Assembly (NCBI RefSeq): GCF_043290135.1
Contig: NC_134700.1
Span: 161,520,053 to 161,584,052 of the forward strand
Length of the DNA: 64,000 nucleotides
Reading direction: 5' to 3'
From: Rhipicephalus microplus
Taxonomy: Eukaryota > Arthropoda > Arachnida > Ixodida > Ixodidae
The notes beneath the pieces were generated by a model. That model ran no database searches. It was not told the DNA's origin and saw nothing but the letters and a program-made list of their open reading frames with translations. The position numbers and the translations under genes are program-made. Below are positions 20,009 to 29,740 of this stretch, one piece after another (the first letter of the stretch is position 1; the number at the start of each line of letters is the position of its first letter).

Positions 20009-20126
20009 GCACAGGAGAAATCTCCCACCGGCACCACCTTGCAGGTCAAAGCGTAAGCCCGGTTACGTACTACGACTACGACGATGAACGAACGGGTGCC
20101 GCGTTAAGGAGCTTCGCCCCTAAAAA

Positions 20127-21064
20127 GAAAACTCATCTGCAGTCAGCAATGGTGCACGACTGCTTCGACGCCACCACTACCTCTATTTCACGGTGTAAGA
20201 TACAAACAATTGTATCTCACACCGTGTTTGAAATGCAAAGACACAGGAGGTGGGGCACGTTGAAGACGGTTGCGCTCGGCTTACTTGACTTGCGTCTCGT
20301 CGGCGTTACCCGCTCGCCATTTGTATTCTCGAACGAGATCGATGCTCTTGACCAGCATCTCGTCAGTGTCCCTGGTTTTCCACTGCCGATGCTTGCAGTC
20401 GGCATCCCTGGCTCACGCCTCGTCGGCGTGGACGTCGCCATTCGCGAATGCAGTCAGCTTCGCTAACCCTCGCAATGATGGCAACAGCCGGAAAAGGTAC
20501 GCGCACATTGCGGGAAGCGTGCAGCGACACGGCCTTCCGCCCATTGGCGCGATCGCTCGGAAAGCAGCAGCGCGCTGTCCACATTGTTGCTGCCGCGAGA
20601 TGTTCCAGGTGCACTCAGCGCGCGCAACCGCCGGCTCGCGGCTTCTTCTCGCCGACAGATGTAGGGAGGTGGCGATGGTGAGATGATGCCCACGAGAAGT
20701 GGGCCAGAGCGTTGCAAGCGGTGAACATGGTGAAGCGAGAAAGAGCAGACACGCAGTGAGCGCGCGTCCGGCAATGGAGAAAGACGTCACTGTTAAAGCC
20801 CCTAGAACTTCGTAATCACTGCATACAGCTAGAAGGGTGGGAGCTATTTTTCAACGCTGCAACATCGGCAGCAAGGGGAGTGGTGCCGATGGAGGGACAG
20901 CGTTACACAGGCTAGTAAGACACGTGCTTCGCATCTAAAACCACGAATCCTCTGTACATATGCTCAATGATCATCATATAAAGCCATGGCACCAGAGTTG
21001 ATGGGGTGTGATTGTTTATAGACGTTGTATACAAAATGTTTTTTGAAGAGCCACGCTACACGTC
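20127..21064. other. Unassigned unique-looking sequence
   Basis: No protein domain recognised. It contains a 39-bp palindrome at 20189-20227 (next entry) and GC-rich DNA at 20280-20690 with open frames in several phases of both strands (up to 138 codons). The phases compete, lack motifs and are probably GC-driven chance frames. A TAAAGCC-type AT-rich stretch covers 20940-21060. Confidence 0.4.
20189..20227. repeat. Hairpin / operator-like palindrome
   Basis: CACGGTGTAAGATACAA, then a short spacer, then TTGTATCTCACACCGTG: arms match except for a small bulge. It could form a cruciform or a hairpin RNA. No repeat copy was noticed elsewhere in the window. Confidence 0.75.
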
Positions 21065-21413
21065 ATGGTGGCAGCTCACAAGCATGATACCATCCGCTGT
21101 CTTGGACAGTCATTCCGCTACTCATCCATCGTCTTGTCACCACTTGATAGTGGGCTGTACCAGTTATATGCACACGGCGTGACTCGTCGTCTGTGTAGAA
21201 CACACATTGAGCTATCGGCAGATGTGCTATTTTCGGCACTCAAAAAACTGCAACGCGCGATGTCTGGAGCAGTGTCGACCAAGGCGTTGACACCCATTCT
21301 ACCACAACCACTTAGAACGCACGTGTCTTCCTTGCTCGCTGCTCATAGCGACGCGAAGTTGTCACGGTCCTCGCCCGCTGCGTGGAGCGAGTATGGAGCC
21401 TACCTCGCTGCGC
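21065..21413 (+). pseudogene. Unrecognised coding frame, first part, split by Gypsy B
   Basis: The frame opens after a TGA near 21048 and runs 116 codons from ATG to the Gypsy B insertion. Removing Gypsy B with one GCGC duplication lets the frame continue without a shift for about 65 more codons (25359-25556). Sequence features include SPLDSGLYQLYAHGV and ALKKLQRAMSG. There is no recognised domain, signal peptide or membrane segment. The preserved phase across the insertion suggests, but does not prove, a real exon or gene. It could also be part of an older transposon. Confidence 0.35.
21410..21413. repeat. Gypsy B target site duplication (GCGC), left copy
   Basis: GCGC at 21410-21413 and GCGC at 25355-25358 abut the two LTR ends. 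Confidence 0.9.
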
Positions 21414-22161
21414 TGTTATGCCTGCGAGTCCACAGCGAACGTCCATGCCTCTTAAAAAGGCAATCTGTGTCAAGGCCAGCCTACGAGCCAGCCTGACGCG
21501 ATCAACAACTCAACGGCGTCATCACACCACGGCGCCTTTCTGGCACGCACGTGCAGTGAGTCATCTCCGCCGCGAGCCCGTCGAGTAAACAAACGGCGTC
21601 TTCCTGTCTGGCGGCTGACGCAATGCGCGGTGACGTCACTCGCCCTTGGGTGCAGCCACCTGCAGCGCAGCCTCTCCAGATTCGATGAGAAAGAAGGACG
21701 CGGCCCAGCGGCGACCTCATTGAAGGATTCTGACCTCGCGACCAGCGGCGCTTCGAGTTGGACATTTGGGTTGGACCCGGGGCATATAAAAGAAGCCCTG
21801 CGGCGCGTCGAGAGAGACCCCTTTGACAGCAGACCCATTTGAGAGTAGAGCTATGTGTTGGAGAGAATCTCTTCGCGTCTCTGTCGGCCCCAGTGCCGAA
21901 TTTGTAACGCCTCTGTATATATGTTGTACATAAACCTTGTTTAATTCACCGTCGTCTCGTCCGCTCGTCTATCAGCTCTGCACAGAAACAGTCGCGAGCT
22001 GAGAAACCTAAGCTACCAAATGGCTCGTGACCTTCCCGGCGGAGTTCGAAGCAGTGGCGCCTTCGGGACCGTGTTGGCGTCGCCGTCTTTCGAAACAGTG
22101 GTTGCAGCGGTGAGATTTCGTGGCGCCCTTCGTAACGTCGTCGGAGGCGCGCGTCGCAACA
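21414..22161 (+). repeat. Gypsy B 5' LTR
   Basis: 748 bp. Starts TGTTATGCCTG and ends CGTCGCAACA. Contains CATATAAAAG (TATA box) at about 21783-21792 and, further on, TGTACATAAACCTTG before the U5 part. It differs from the 3' LTR by scattered substitutions, roughly a few percent by eye. Confidence 0.92.
21783..21792 (+). promoter_or_regulatory. TATA box in Gypsy B 5' LTR
   Basis: CATATAAAAG, with the matching position in the 3' LTR reading CATATAAAAT (near 24977). Transcription of the element would begin about 30 bp downstream. Confidence 0.6.
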
Positions 22162-22327
22162 GTGGTTGGCAGCTGCGGGATCGGCCGGCGTCAGCGACAT
22201 CGATGCGGTGAGTGCCTGATGTTTTCCCCTCAGTTCATCAGACTACTCTAGCTCAGGTTGTAGTAGTTTAGAGAAGGGCTGTGTGAAGCATTAGAGTGAG
22301 CTTTGATCGTTTCAAACAAAGTCGAAG

Positions 22328-22338
22328 TTCTTTGAAAC
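22328..22338. repeat. Target site duplication of hairpin element 2
   Basis: TTCTTTGAAAC at 22328-22338 is repeated exactly at 22574-22584. Gypsy A has the corresponding sequence once (minus strand near 9150), the empty site. Confidence 0.88.
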
Positions 22339-22573
22339 GTAATTTGTCAAAATGGTTGATTGGGCGAGTTGGTGATACATGACTAATTATGAAATGGAAG
22401 CGCACAACGTAGATGCAGACGGAAAGACAGGGACAAGCGCTACTTGCTAGCGCTTGTCCCTGTCTAGTAGCGCTAGCAGTAGCGCTAGCAAGTAGCGCTA
22501 CTGCTAGCGCTACTTGCTAGCGCTTGTCCCTGTCTTTCCGTCTGCATCTACGTTGTGCGCTTCCATTTCATAA
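22339..22573 (+). mobile_element. Hairpin element 2 in Gypsy B
   Basis: 235 bp. A 48-nt head with TGGTTGATTGGGCGAGTTGG is followed by inverted arms (22387-22450 against 22510-22573; for example GGAAGCGCACAACGTAGATG pairs with CATCTACGTTGTGCGCTTCC). The centre repeats a short palindromic unit, TAGCGCTAGCAAGTAGCGCT. A perfect 11-bp duplication flanks it. The head matches hairpin elements 1 and 3, but the arms do not. Confidence 0.85.
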
Positions 22574-22705
22574 TTCTTTGAAACCAAAGTTAATGCGGAG
22601 GGGGTAAACACGGGACTGCGAAAAGTTGCTTGCGCGTCTTGCTAGTTGACTTATAGTGGGTACGGCAAGTAAATTCTTAACAGGGGCAAACAGCAAGAAA
22701 TTAGT

Positions 22706-23020
22706 GTGAATGGGCAAACGTGTCGAGCACTTCTTGACTCAGCGGCAACCATGGATGTCGTCCATCCTTCATTGGTGTCTCCGGATGACTTTACAGGAGA
22801 ATGCGCGTGGATCAGGCAAGTCGCCGAGGAGCAGAGTGCTTGCTTACCAATCGCCTCGGTTGTCATTGAAGGCCCGTTCGGTAAGCTTCGCACCGAAGTG
22901 GCTGTGTCTGCCGCGCTTCCCGATAGTTTTCCTTATATTTTCTCCAACAACTCTGAGCAGCTTCTCAAAGAGCAGGGTAAATTGTTCTTCCCCAACTCAG
23001 CGCTCATGGCCCTCACGTGA
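22706..23020 (+). pseudogene. Gypsy B protease
   Basis: Open frame with CRALLDSAATMDVVHPSLVS: the active-site triplet is D-S-A, as in Gypsy A. ASVVIEGPFGKLRTEVAVS and LPDSFPYIFSNNSEQLL follow. A TGA ends the frame at MALT, where Gypsy A continues with RSQARKLSREL. The linker continues in another phase to 23340. Confidence 0.75.
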
Positions 23021-23203
23021 TGGCAAGCGCGGAAGCTTTCGCAGGAGCTTGATCTTGCTCAATGCGGTGAACTCTCAAGTGACCTTGTCGGCGGGTCGAC
23101 GGAACCTCAGAGAGAAAATTTTCCGCGTGAGTCAAGTGAGCAGTCACTCGAGCGGCCCGTCGCCGAAGCGACCGGCGCGGTATGCGTAGCAAGGGGAGAC
23201 GAC

Positions 23204-23916
23204 ATGGCGCCATTGAGTCGGAGTGAGAGGGATGCAACGCTCTCGCCTGTAGCGGAAAGTTGGAGCGAGCTGTCGAGGGTTGATCGAGAGACGCTCATTC
23301 AAGAGCAGCGTGAGGACCTCTCGATTAAAGCGCTAGTGGAAAGCCACATGAAAGCTTCACAAGTAAGTGTTGTCGAAAGAGTACAACGACAAATAGGTAG
23401 AAGCGCGCTTTTGAAGTAGGAAGTCAGGTAATGCTGCTGCAGCCGTCCAAAAGAAACAAGCTTGAGGTTCATTGGGAAGGGCCCGCCAATGTAATATCTA
23501 AGCTTTCCGATACAAATTATGAAGTGAAATTAGAAAGGCGGCCGAACAAAATTTACCACAGTAACTTGAAAGCAGTCGTAAATCTGCTTTTGAATGCTTT
23601 AGAGGACGAGGGAGCAGAAATTTTGAGTTCTAGTGATGAAATCAAAAGGGGACCGGAGGTAATCTTGGAGCAGTTGAACCTAGAGCCTAGGTTAAGTGAA
23701 GTCCAGAAGGAGGACCTGAAAAGGATTGTTTTCTTGTTTGGAGACGTGTGTTCGGACCGTTCCTTAGACACGACGGTGATCGAACACGATATCGAGCTAT
23801 TTTGTGAGGAGCCAATCCCTAGCAAGCCGTATCGTTGTTTTCCTCTGAAACGTCGCAAGTATGAGCCGCTCTTGGTACCGCATAGGTATCGTCGCCTAAA
23901 AGTGGCCGGTTACTGA
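23204..23916 (+). pseudogene. Gypsy B linker, integrase C-terminus and RT N-terminus
   Basis: 23204-23345 is the acidic linker (PLSRSERDATLSPVAESWSE, LIQEQREDLSIKALVESHMK). The join of LSIKA to LVESHMK marks the deletion of the integrase core, at the shared string TGGAAAGC. 23431-23916 then reads the GPY/F-like tail (MLLQPSKRNKLEVHWEGPAN, TNYEVKLERRPNKIYHSNL) and, without a gap, the RT N-terminal block (LSEVQKEDLKRIV, VIEHDIELFCEE). This independently confirms INT before RT. Confidence 0.85.
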
Positions 23917-24040
23917 GATGGAGCGTGATATTCCGACAGCGCAACTTTGACGTTCGCTTAAAAAAAAGAGGAAAGCTAAACACTAATGCAGATGCATTGA
24001 TCCGTGCGTTTAGTTAGTACCTTCTCCACCTTTTGGTTTC
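23917..24040 (+). pseudogene. Gypsy B RNase H remnant
   Basis: After a deletion removing the RT palm, the sequence resumes in the RNase H end (PKSGG-like, then FDVRLKKRGKLNTNADALIR in broken phase), matching the Gypsy A frame at 4480-4600. The DD motif and most of RNase H are gone. Confidence 0.75.
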
Positions 24041-24606
24041 TCGCTGGCGATTCGGGGCAAAATTTTGACCTCATCACGACCTGAGCTGAGTGCTCTCGTC
24101 CAGAGTGAGCTCAAGGAGCCAACTTTATGTTGTATTCTAATTCGTTATGTTGTTGTACGTGTAAAAAAAATTGAGCACTCATTTTAAGAGTCTTGTGTCT
24201 CACAAGTGCCTCTTGATGTAGAGGGAACGAAATTCCGATAGACACGTAGCTAGGTATATGTTGTACTATTCTTTGTCTGGTGTTCTGCCGGGTGACCGAG
24301 GGCACTTGCTTGTGTCGTGTGTTGTCTGTTGTCGATCTGTTCTTGACAAGTTGCAGAACCATCGACAAGGGCTGAAACCAAGGATCGTCAGAGACGAGCG
24401 AAGCTGGTCGACAAGTTGTGGCGACAAGCCAGTGGAGCTGGGATCCGTCTTCAAGAATGGGATGTGTTCCCGGAACAGAGTCTGGAGCTGCATTCTCTTC
24501 TTGGACCTGGAGGGACCTGGAGGGACCTGGCGAATGAGCGCGCCTGATATCCGAGCCATGTGGAAGCAGCTCGTCTTTCCGGCGCATTGTCTGGCGGCGG
24601 GGGTGC
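24041..24606 (+). other. Gypsy B 3' noncoding region and polypurine tract
   Basis: Matches Gypsy A 1088-1660 in reverse complement. Ends GGCGGCGGGGGTGC immediately before the LTR, a candidate polypurine tract. A duplicated GACCTGGAGG occurs near 24504-24530. Confidence 0.65.
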
Positions 24607-25354
24607 TGTTATGCCTGTGAGTCCACAGCGAACGTCCATGCCTCTGAAAAAGGCAATCTGTGTCAAGGCCAGCCCGCGAGCCAGCGTGACGCGATCAACA
24701 ACTCAACGGCGTGATCACGCCACGGCCCCTTTCTGGCGCGCACGTGCAGTGAGTCATCTCAGCCGTGAGCCCGTCGAGTAAACAACCGGCGTCTTGCTGT
24801 CTGAAGGCTGACGCAATGCGCGGCGACGTCACTCGCCCTTGGGTGCAGCCACCTGCAGTGAAGCCTCTCCAGATTCGATGAGAAAGAAGGACGCGGCCCA
24901 ACGGCGACCTCATTGGAGAGTTCTGACCTCGCGACCAGCGGCGCTTCGGGTTGGACATTTGGGTTGGACCCGGGGCATATAAAATAATCCCTGCGGCGCG
25001 TCGAGAGAGACCCCTTTGACAGCAGACCCATTTGAGAGTAGAGCTATGTGTTAGAGAGAAGCTCTTCGCGTCTCTGTCGGCCCCAGTGCCGAATTTGTAA
25101 CGCCTCTGTATATATGCTGTACATAAACCTTGTTTAATTCACCGTCGTCTCGTCCGCTCGTCTATCAGCTTTGCGCAGAAGCAGTCGAGAGCTGAGAAAC
25201 CTACGCTACCAAACGGCTGGTGACCTTCCCGGCGGAGTTCGAAGCAGTGGCGCCTTCGGGACCGTTTTGGCGTCGCCGTCTTTCGAAACAGTGGTTGCAG
25301 CGGTGAGATTTCGAGGTGCCCTTCGTAACGTCGTCGGAGGTGCGCGTCGCAACA
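24607..25354 (+). repeat. Gypsy B 3' LTR
   Basis: 748 bp, same ends as the 5' LTR, followed by the GCGC duplication at 25355-25358. Confidence 0.92.
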
Positions 25355-25358
25355 GCGC

Positions 25359-25556
25359 TAAGGCGACCGAGCACCGCCGGGGCGGCGGCACGCCATCGGG
25401 TGAGCGCTCTTGAAACGAAGAGCACAGCTGAGCCTCTAGCGGGAGCAATGAGCACTAGCGTACTCACAGGCGCAACGACGAGAGTCGACCCCCCCCCCCC
25501 CAGTAAAAGGTGCAAGCTCCTAAAGTTGAAAGGACGGGAAGAAGGAAAGATGAGGT
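25359..25556 (+). pseudogene. Unrecognised coding frame, second part, after Gypsy B
   Basis: Continues the frame of 21065-21413 in phase: LRRPSTAGAAARHRVSALET, then Ala/Thr/Ser-rich sequence and a lysine-rich end (SKRCKLLKLKGREEGKMR) before TAG at 25556. A run of C at 25488-25501 encodes prolines. The basic tail could be a nuclear-localisation-like region; this is inference. Confidence 0.35.
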
Positions 25557-25699
25557 AGAAAGACGATGGAAGAGATGGAAGGATACAGCCAAAAAAGGAT
25601 AGAAAAAAATTGGCAGATCCCACATACAGTGGGAATCGATGATATGTGAAGCACGAATGAAAAATGTTGATATGTCGCTTTAATGTCAGCACAACGTTA

Positions 25700-27090
25700 C
25701 GAGGTGCAGGTAAATAATGTTGTACATGACTTCCGTCATGATTATCATGTTTGGATATGTCGTTTACCTTTGTCATCCATTTATCTCTCGTGATACAAAA
25801 TTTAGTATATGTGGAGCTAGCGAAACGGCCGTGAGCACGCTATGAGCGTGGTATGTTGTCATGTTCTTACATGACACGCGTGTCAGGATTATCATGTTTG
25901 GAGCAGGCATATACTTTTGTCATCCATTGGCGCCACGTAACAGAAAAGTTTGTATATGTGGAGCTAGCAAAACGGCCACAAGCGCATCACAAAGGGCCCA
26001 ATATATTCCAATGTGTTAAAATGTAGTTCACGCTTTCAAGTACTTTTTACTGGAAATTGTGAGAGCCTAAAGCCGCCCCGTGAAGCTCGGTGCCAAAAAC
26101 TTGCAACAATATATTCCAATGTAGCGTTGATGTGCACGCACACTAGGCACAGTGACGCTACGTTAGCAAAAAGCAAGCATTTTATAGTCTGACGCCAGGT
26201 GCGACCGGCACGACCAGCGTCCGTCGGCGCGGATTGATGGCAACCGGCGCGAAATGCAACAACTTAAGCTGCATTTCGCTCCGATGCGTTGCCCAGACAA
26301 CACTTCGTCTCCCTCTTTTCGTGACGGAGGGACGCCGGACGCACTGAAACGCGTATGCGTCAAAGCAAAGCAGCGCGACGCGCGCCTGCAAGTTTATGGA
26401 AGGACCGGCACCTGGCGTGGCTACGCCGGCGTCACGCGATGATATGAACGCCGGCGAGCACGTGCACCGGGTCACGTCGAAATGTATTGGCACCTTTACT
26501 GTGGCTTGTAGTCATGTTCTCACGTGACACGCATCTCATGATTATCATGTTTGCACCAGTCACATACCTTCGTCATCCATTGACGTCACGTAATACCGAG
26601 TTTGGTACATGTTAAGCTAGCGAAACGGCCACGAGCGCATCATGAGCGTAGCAATTAGTCATGTTGTTACATGACACGCATCTCATGTTTATCATGTTCG
26701 CGCCAGTATCATACCTTCGTCATCCTTTAACGTACCGTAAAGCCTAATTTGGTATATGCGACGCTAGCGAAACGGGTGCGAGCGCACCATGAGCGTGGCT
26801 TGTAGTCATGTTGTTACATTACACGAATTTCATGATTTTCATGTTAGGGTCTAACGCTTGTTTTCGCCATGCAATCATGTCATACCAACAAGTTTTGTAA
26901 CATGCCACGTGAACGAAATCACCGAAGAGCTCCAGGACCATGAAATGTAGATCTTGCCTTATGACATATATGCCATGATTTTCATGTTATGGCTAGTCAA
27001 AGATGTTCTTCATACAGTCATGTTATGCCATACCAAGTTTGGTGTCGGCATCACGGCATCATTGTTGAAACGGCCGACAGAGCTAAACGT
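25700..27090 (-). repeat. ~146-bp satellite, block 1 (reverse orientation)
   Basis: The marker ACATGACACGC (reverse complement of GCGTGTCATGT) recurs, with spacings near 146 bp between 26524, 26670 and 26815. Each unit includes GTATATGTGGAGCTAGCGAAA and TCATGATTATCATGTT-type strings. The block is interrupted at about 25985-26490 by a GC-rich dispersed repeat. It is diverged between units, an old array. Confidence 0.85.
25985..26490. repeat. GC-rich dispersed repeat with central palindrome (copy 1)
   Basis: Related to 43556-43860, in the other satellite block. Both contain a pairing core: here GGCGCGAAATGCA, then TGCATTTCGCTCC (26246-26285). Both also contain a CGTCGG / GACGCATACGCG-type flank. 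Frames on both strands cross the block without domains. A MITE-like element is possible; terminal repeats were not resolved. Confidence 0.55.
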
Positions 27091-27100
27091 TGTAGGCGAC

Positions 27101-27520
<420 letters not shown>

Positions 27521-28112
27521 TCAGTGGACCTCACTATTACAGCGCTGCACAAGAATTGGGGGAATTGGGAAAATGGCGCCCCTCATGTGCGCCATTTTTG
27601 CTTCTGCATCAGCTTGTTGTTTCCCAGCTATGCCACAATGACTGGGAATCCATTGCAACGCAATGGTATGTCCGGAACGAAATGCCTCATTCAACATATT
27701 CATTATGTCACACACCAGAGGGCTGTGTGCAGTGTCTTGTTTCATGTAGTTTCTAAATAGCTGAAGCGCCGGCTTGTAGTTGCAAAATAATGTCCATTTC
27801 ACTGGACTCTGATGTAAAATGTAGCACGCAGCTTGTCGGATGCCAGTCAGCTCGGTGGCAGTAGATGATGTCCGGTGTGCTTTTTCGAAGTGTTGAGTGA
27901 TTCCCATTTGAGGCACAGAAAAAGCTGCTGCTGAGAAGGTTTGCGTGACAGAGCCATCTGCAAAAATGTGTACTGTATATCCGTACATATAGTCAATATA
28001 CGACAAAGTGAAATGCTTAAGACCAGCAGTTGGTATTTTCGACTTTTTTGTTATTCCTAGGATCTAAAGTAGCAGGATCGGCTTAGGAATCGTCCAGAGC
28101 GGTATGTTGGCA
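27521..28112 (-). pseudogene. N3 ORF2: RNase H domain
   Basis: On the minus strand from 28112: NIPLWTIPKPILLL, a stop, ILGITKKSK, then the long frame: TVHIFADGSVTQTF (first Asp), TSSTATELTGIRQAACYIL (Glu), WTLFCNYKPALQLF (the usual Asp of this block is Asn), IALQWIPSHCGIAGKQQADA (last His and Asp). It is homologous to N2 RNase H and is the continuation of the N3 RT at 35360-36492; the two parts are separated by 7.2 kb of inserted repeats. Confidence 0.85.
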
Positions 28113-28930
28113 TAGCTCGGCATACTCACTCATGAGTACACTCACTCACACTCATTCATACCCATTTGAATGTGGTGAGTGTGAGTATGTGTGAGTACTG
28201 ATGAGTATGAGTAGGAGTGAGAATGGACGTGAATGAGTACTTTCAGTGCGAGTAGAAGTGAGTATGAACGTGAGTGGGTGCTCATTAGTGTCAGTAGGAG
28301 TGAGTATGAACGTGAATGAGTATTCTGAGTGTGAATAGGAGTGAGTATGAACGTGAGTGACTACTCTGAGTGTGAGTATAGGTGAGTGTGAATGTGAGTG
28401 AGTACTCTGAGCATGAGTAGAATTGAGTGTGAACGTGAGTGAGTATTGTGAGTGTGAGCATTAGTGAGTATGAACGTGAGTGAGTACCTTGAGTGTGAGT
28501 ATGAGTGAGTATAAACGTGAGTGAGTACTCATGAGTGTGAGTATATGTGAATTTGAACGTGAGTGAGTACTCATCAGTGTGAGTGTCCGTGAGTATGAAC
28601 GTGAGTGAGTATTCATCAGTGTGAGTAGGAATGAGTGAGAGCTTGTGAGTGTTAGTAGGAGTGAGTATGAACGTGAGTGAGTACTCTGAGTGTGAGAAGG
28701 AGAGAGCATAAACGTGAGTGGGAACGTGAGTGAGTAGGAGTAGGAACGTGAGTGAGTATTCATGAGTGTGATTAGGAGTGAGGGAGAGCTCATGAATGTG
28801 AGTAGGAGGAAGTACGAACGTGGGTGAGAACTCATGAGTGTGAGTAGACTTGACTGCGAAAGTGAGTGAGTTGCTGTGAGTGTGAGTAGCAACGAGTAGG
28901 AACATGAGTGAGTTACTATGAGTGTGATAA
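28113..28930 (+). repeat. 41-bp TGAG-rich minisatellite, block 1
   Basis: Units such as GAGTGTGAATAGGAGTGAGT followed by ATGAACGTGAGTGACTACTCT repeat at 41 bp, with some 44-bp variants that insert CAT. About 19 units. Long His/Thr/Ser-rich frames on the minus strand are translations of the repeat. The array continues at 34540-35350, so the RTE-containing segment was inserted in it. Confidence 0.93.
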
Positions 28931-29705
28931 ATATTTGTAACCATTGCAACGGCGTCCTCAATACGTTGGAAATAACGGGCACTATGGCATGCAAGCTTAC
29001 TGTACGTAAAAGCCTCCAGTTAGTTTGGAAACTGGGGGAGCCATCCTACATCAGATGGGGGGAGGGGCGAGGTGACCGCGCAAAACTCGAGTTGAGGGTA
29101 GCCGTCCATTTTATTGTAATTTGAATTTTTTTAGGCTTAATTACTTTGAACTGCCTGTCCCTATAGCTACCGTCCTTGCTGAACTTACCTCTTGCGCCTT
29201 CAGTCTACGCAACTCGCTGATAATACATGTAAAACAACAAGGTTTTGAGAAGCCCTTTAACGAAAATCGCCGTGCGAGCCAGTTCAGAAAACAGAAATGC
29301 ACTGCGCAAGTGACAAAAAAACGCTGAAATGGCCCGCGAGTGAAAGCACATTGTGTGCGCGACGCACATTGTGCGCAGTGATTTTGCAGTTTCTATCTCT
29401 GCGTTGTCCCTAAGTGCAGGTTGCCTTGAACGAAAACCTTAAGTGATCTCATGACCTCTCAAGCGCGAAGCTGTGTGCAAACTTCGCCTTCTCAGTGCCC
29501 CATTAAGAAAAAAAGGAAAGCTTGGAGGACGGTTGAGCTTCGCCGCCAATAGTATAGTATGCGATAGCGTAATCGGACCCTGTTCGCATCGCCGTTTCAA
29601 TCTCTACCCTCGCTTCAGTTTTCGGCGGCTTATTATGCCTTCAACTGTGCAGACACAATGTGCAATAAGCACCCAATCACCCTTGATAATGTATTCTATC
29701 ATTCA
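28931..29705. other. Unassigned sequence
   Basis: No frame with a recognisable domain, no repeat noticed elsewhere in the window. Confidence 0.4.

Positions 29706-29737
<32 letters not shown>
29706..29737 (+). repeat. (ATC)n tail of the RTE element
   Basis: About ten ATC units directly after the ORF end; on the element strand it is (GAT)n, a short-repeat 3' tail as used by RTE elements in place of poly(A). Confidence 0.85.
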
Positions 29738-29740
29738 GCC

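Larger units (their letters stand above)
18915..20126 (+). mobile_element. X1: dispersed repeat element (copy 1)
   Basis: Starts ATGGCAGCATATCCACGG and ends GGAGCTTCGCCCCTAAAAA. The same ends bound copy X2 at 44963-47044, and the segments 19189-19540 and 46285-46920 are collinear and clearly related. The end-proximal strings GGGCCGAAG / GGGGCGAAGC and GCTTCGCCCC are inverted, suggesting weak terminal inverted repeats. It is noncoding. The Gypsy-free equivalent site in the second long repeat unit lacks X2, so X moves or is lost as a unit. Confidence 0.6.
22162..22705 (+). other. Gypsy B leader with primer site and gag deletion scar
   Basis: TGGCAGCTGCGGGATC at 22167-22182 is the primer site. 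The leader matches Gypsy A up to CAGCAAGA near 22698, then jumps to the protease. In Gypsy A, TAGTGTGAA occurs both just before the gag ATG and just before the protease; in Gypsy B it occurs once (about 22702-22710). A deletion between these 9-bp direct repeats explains the missing gag. Hairpin element 2 is inserted at 22339-22573. Confidence 0.75.
21414..25354 (+). mobile_element. Gypsy B: internally deleted Gypsy A relative
   Basis: Two 748-bp LTRs (21414-22161 and 24607-25354) with TGTT/AACA ends, a GCGC target duplication and the same primer site as Gypsy A. Compared with Gypsy A it lacks gag, nearly all of the integrase core and the RT palm. It keeps the protease, the integrase C-terminus, the RT N-terminus and the RNase H end. 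The deletions lie at short direct repeats. It is non-autonomous; being flanked by intact LTRs it could have been mobilised in trans by an element such as Gypsy A. Confidence 0.92.

Noticed and set aside
20270..20790. GC-rich open frames on both strands, up to 138 codons
   Set aside because: Competing frames in several phases, no motif, and composition explains the lack of stops.
28113..28994. Long His/Thr/Ser-rich open frames on the minus strand
   Set aside because: They are translations of the 41-bp TGAG minisatellite in several phases at once, with no start context or domain.
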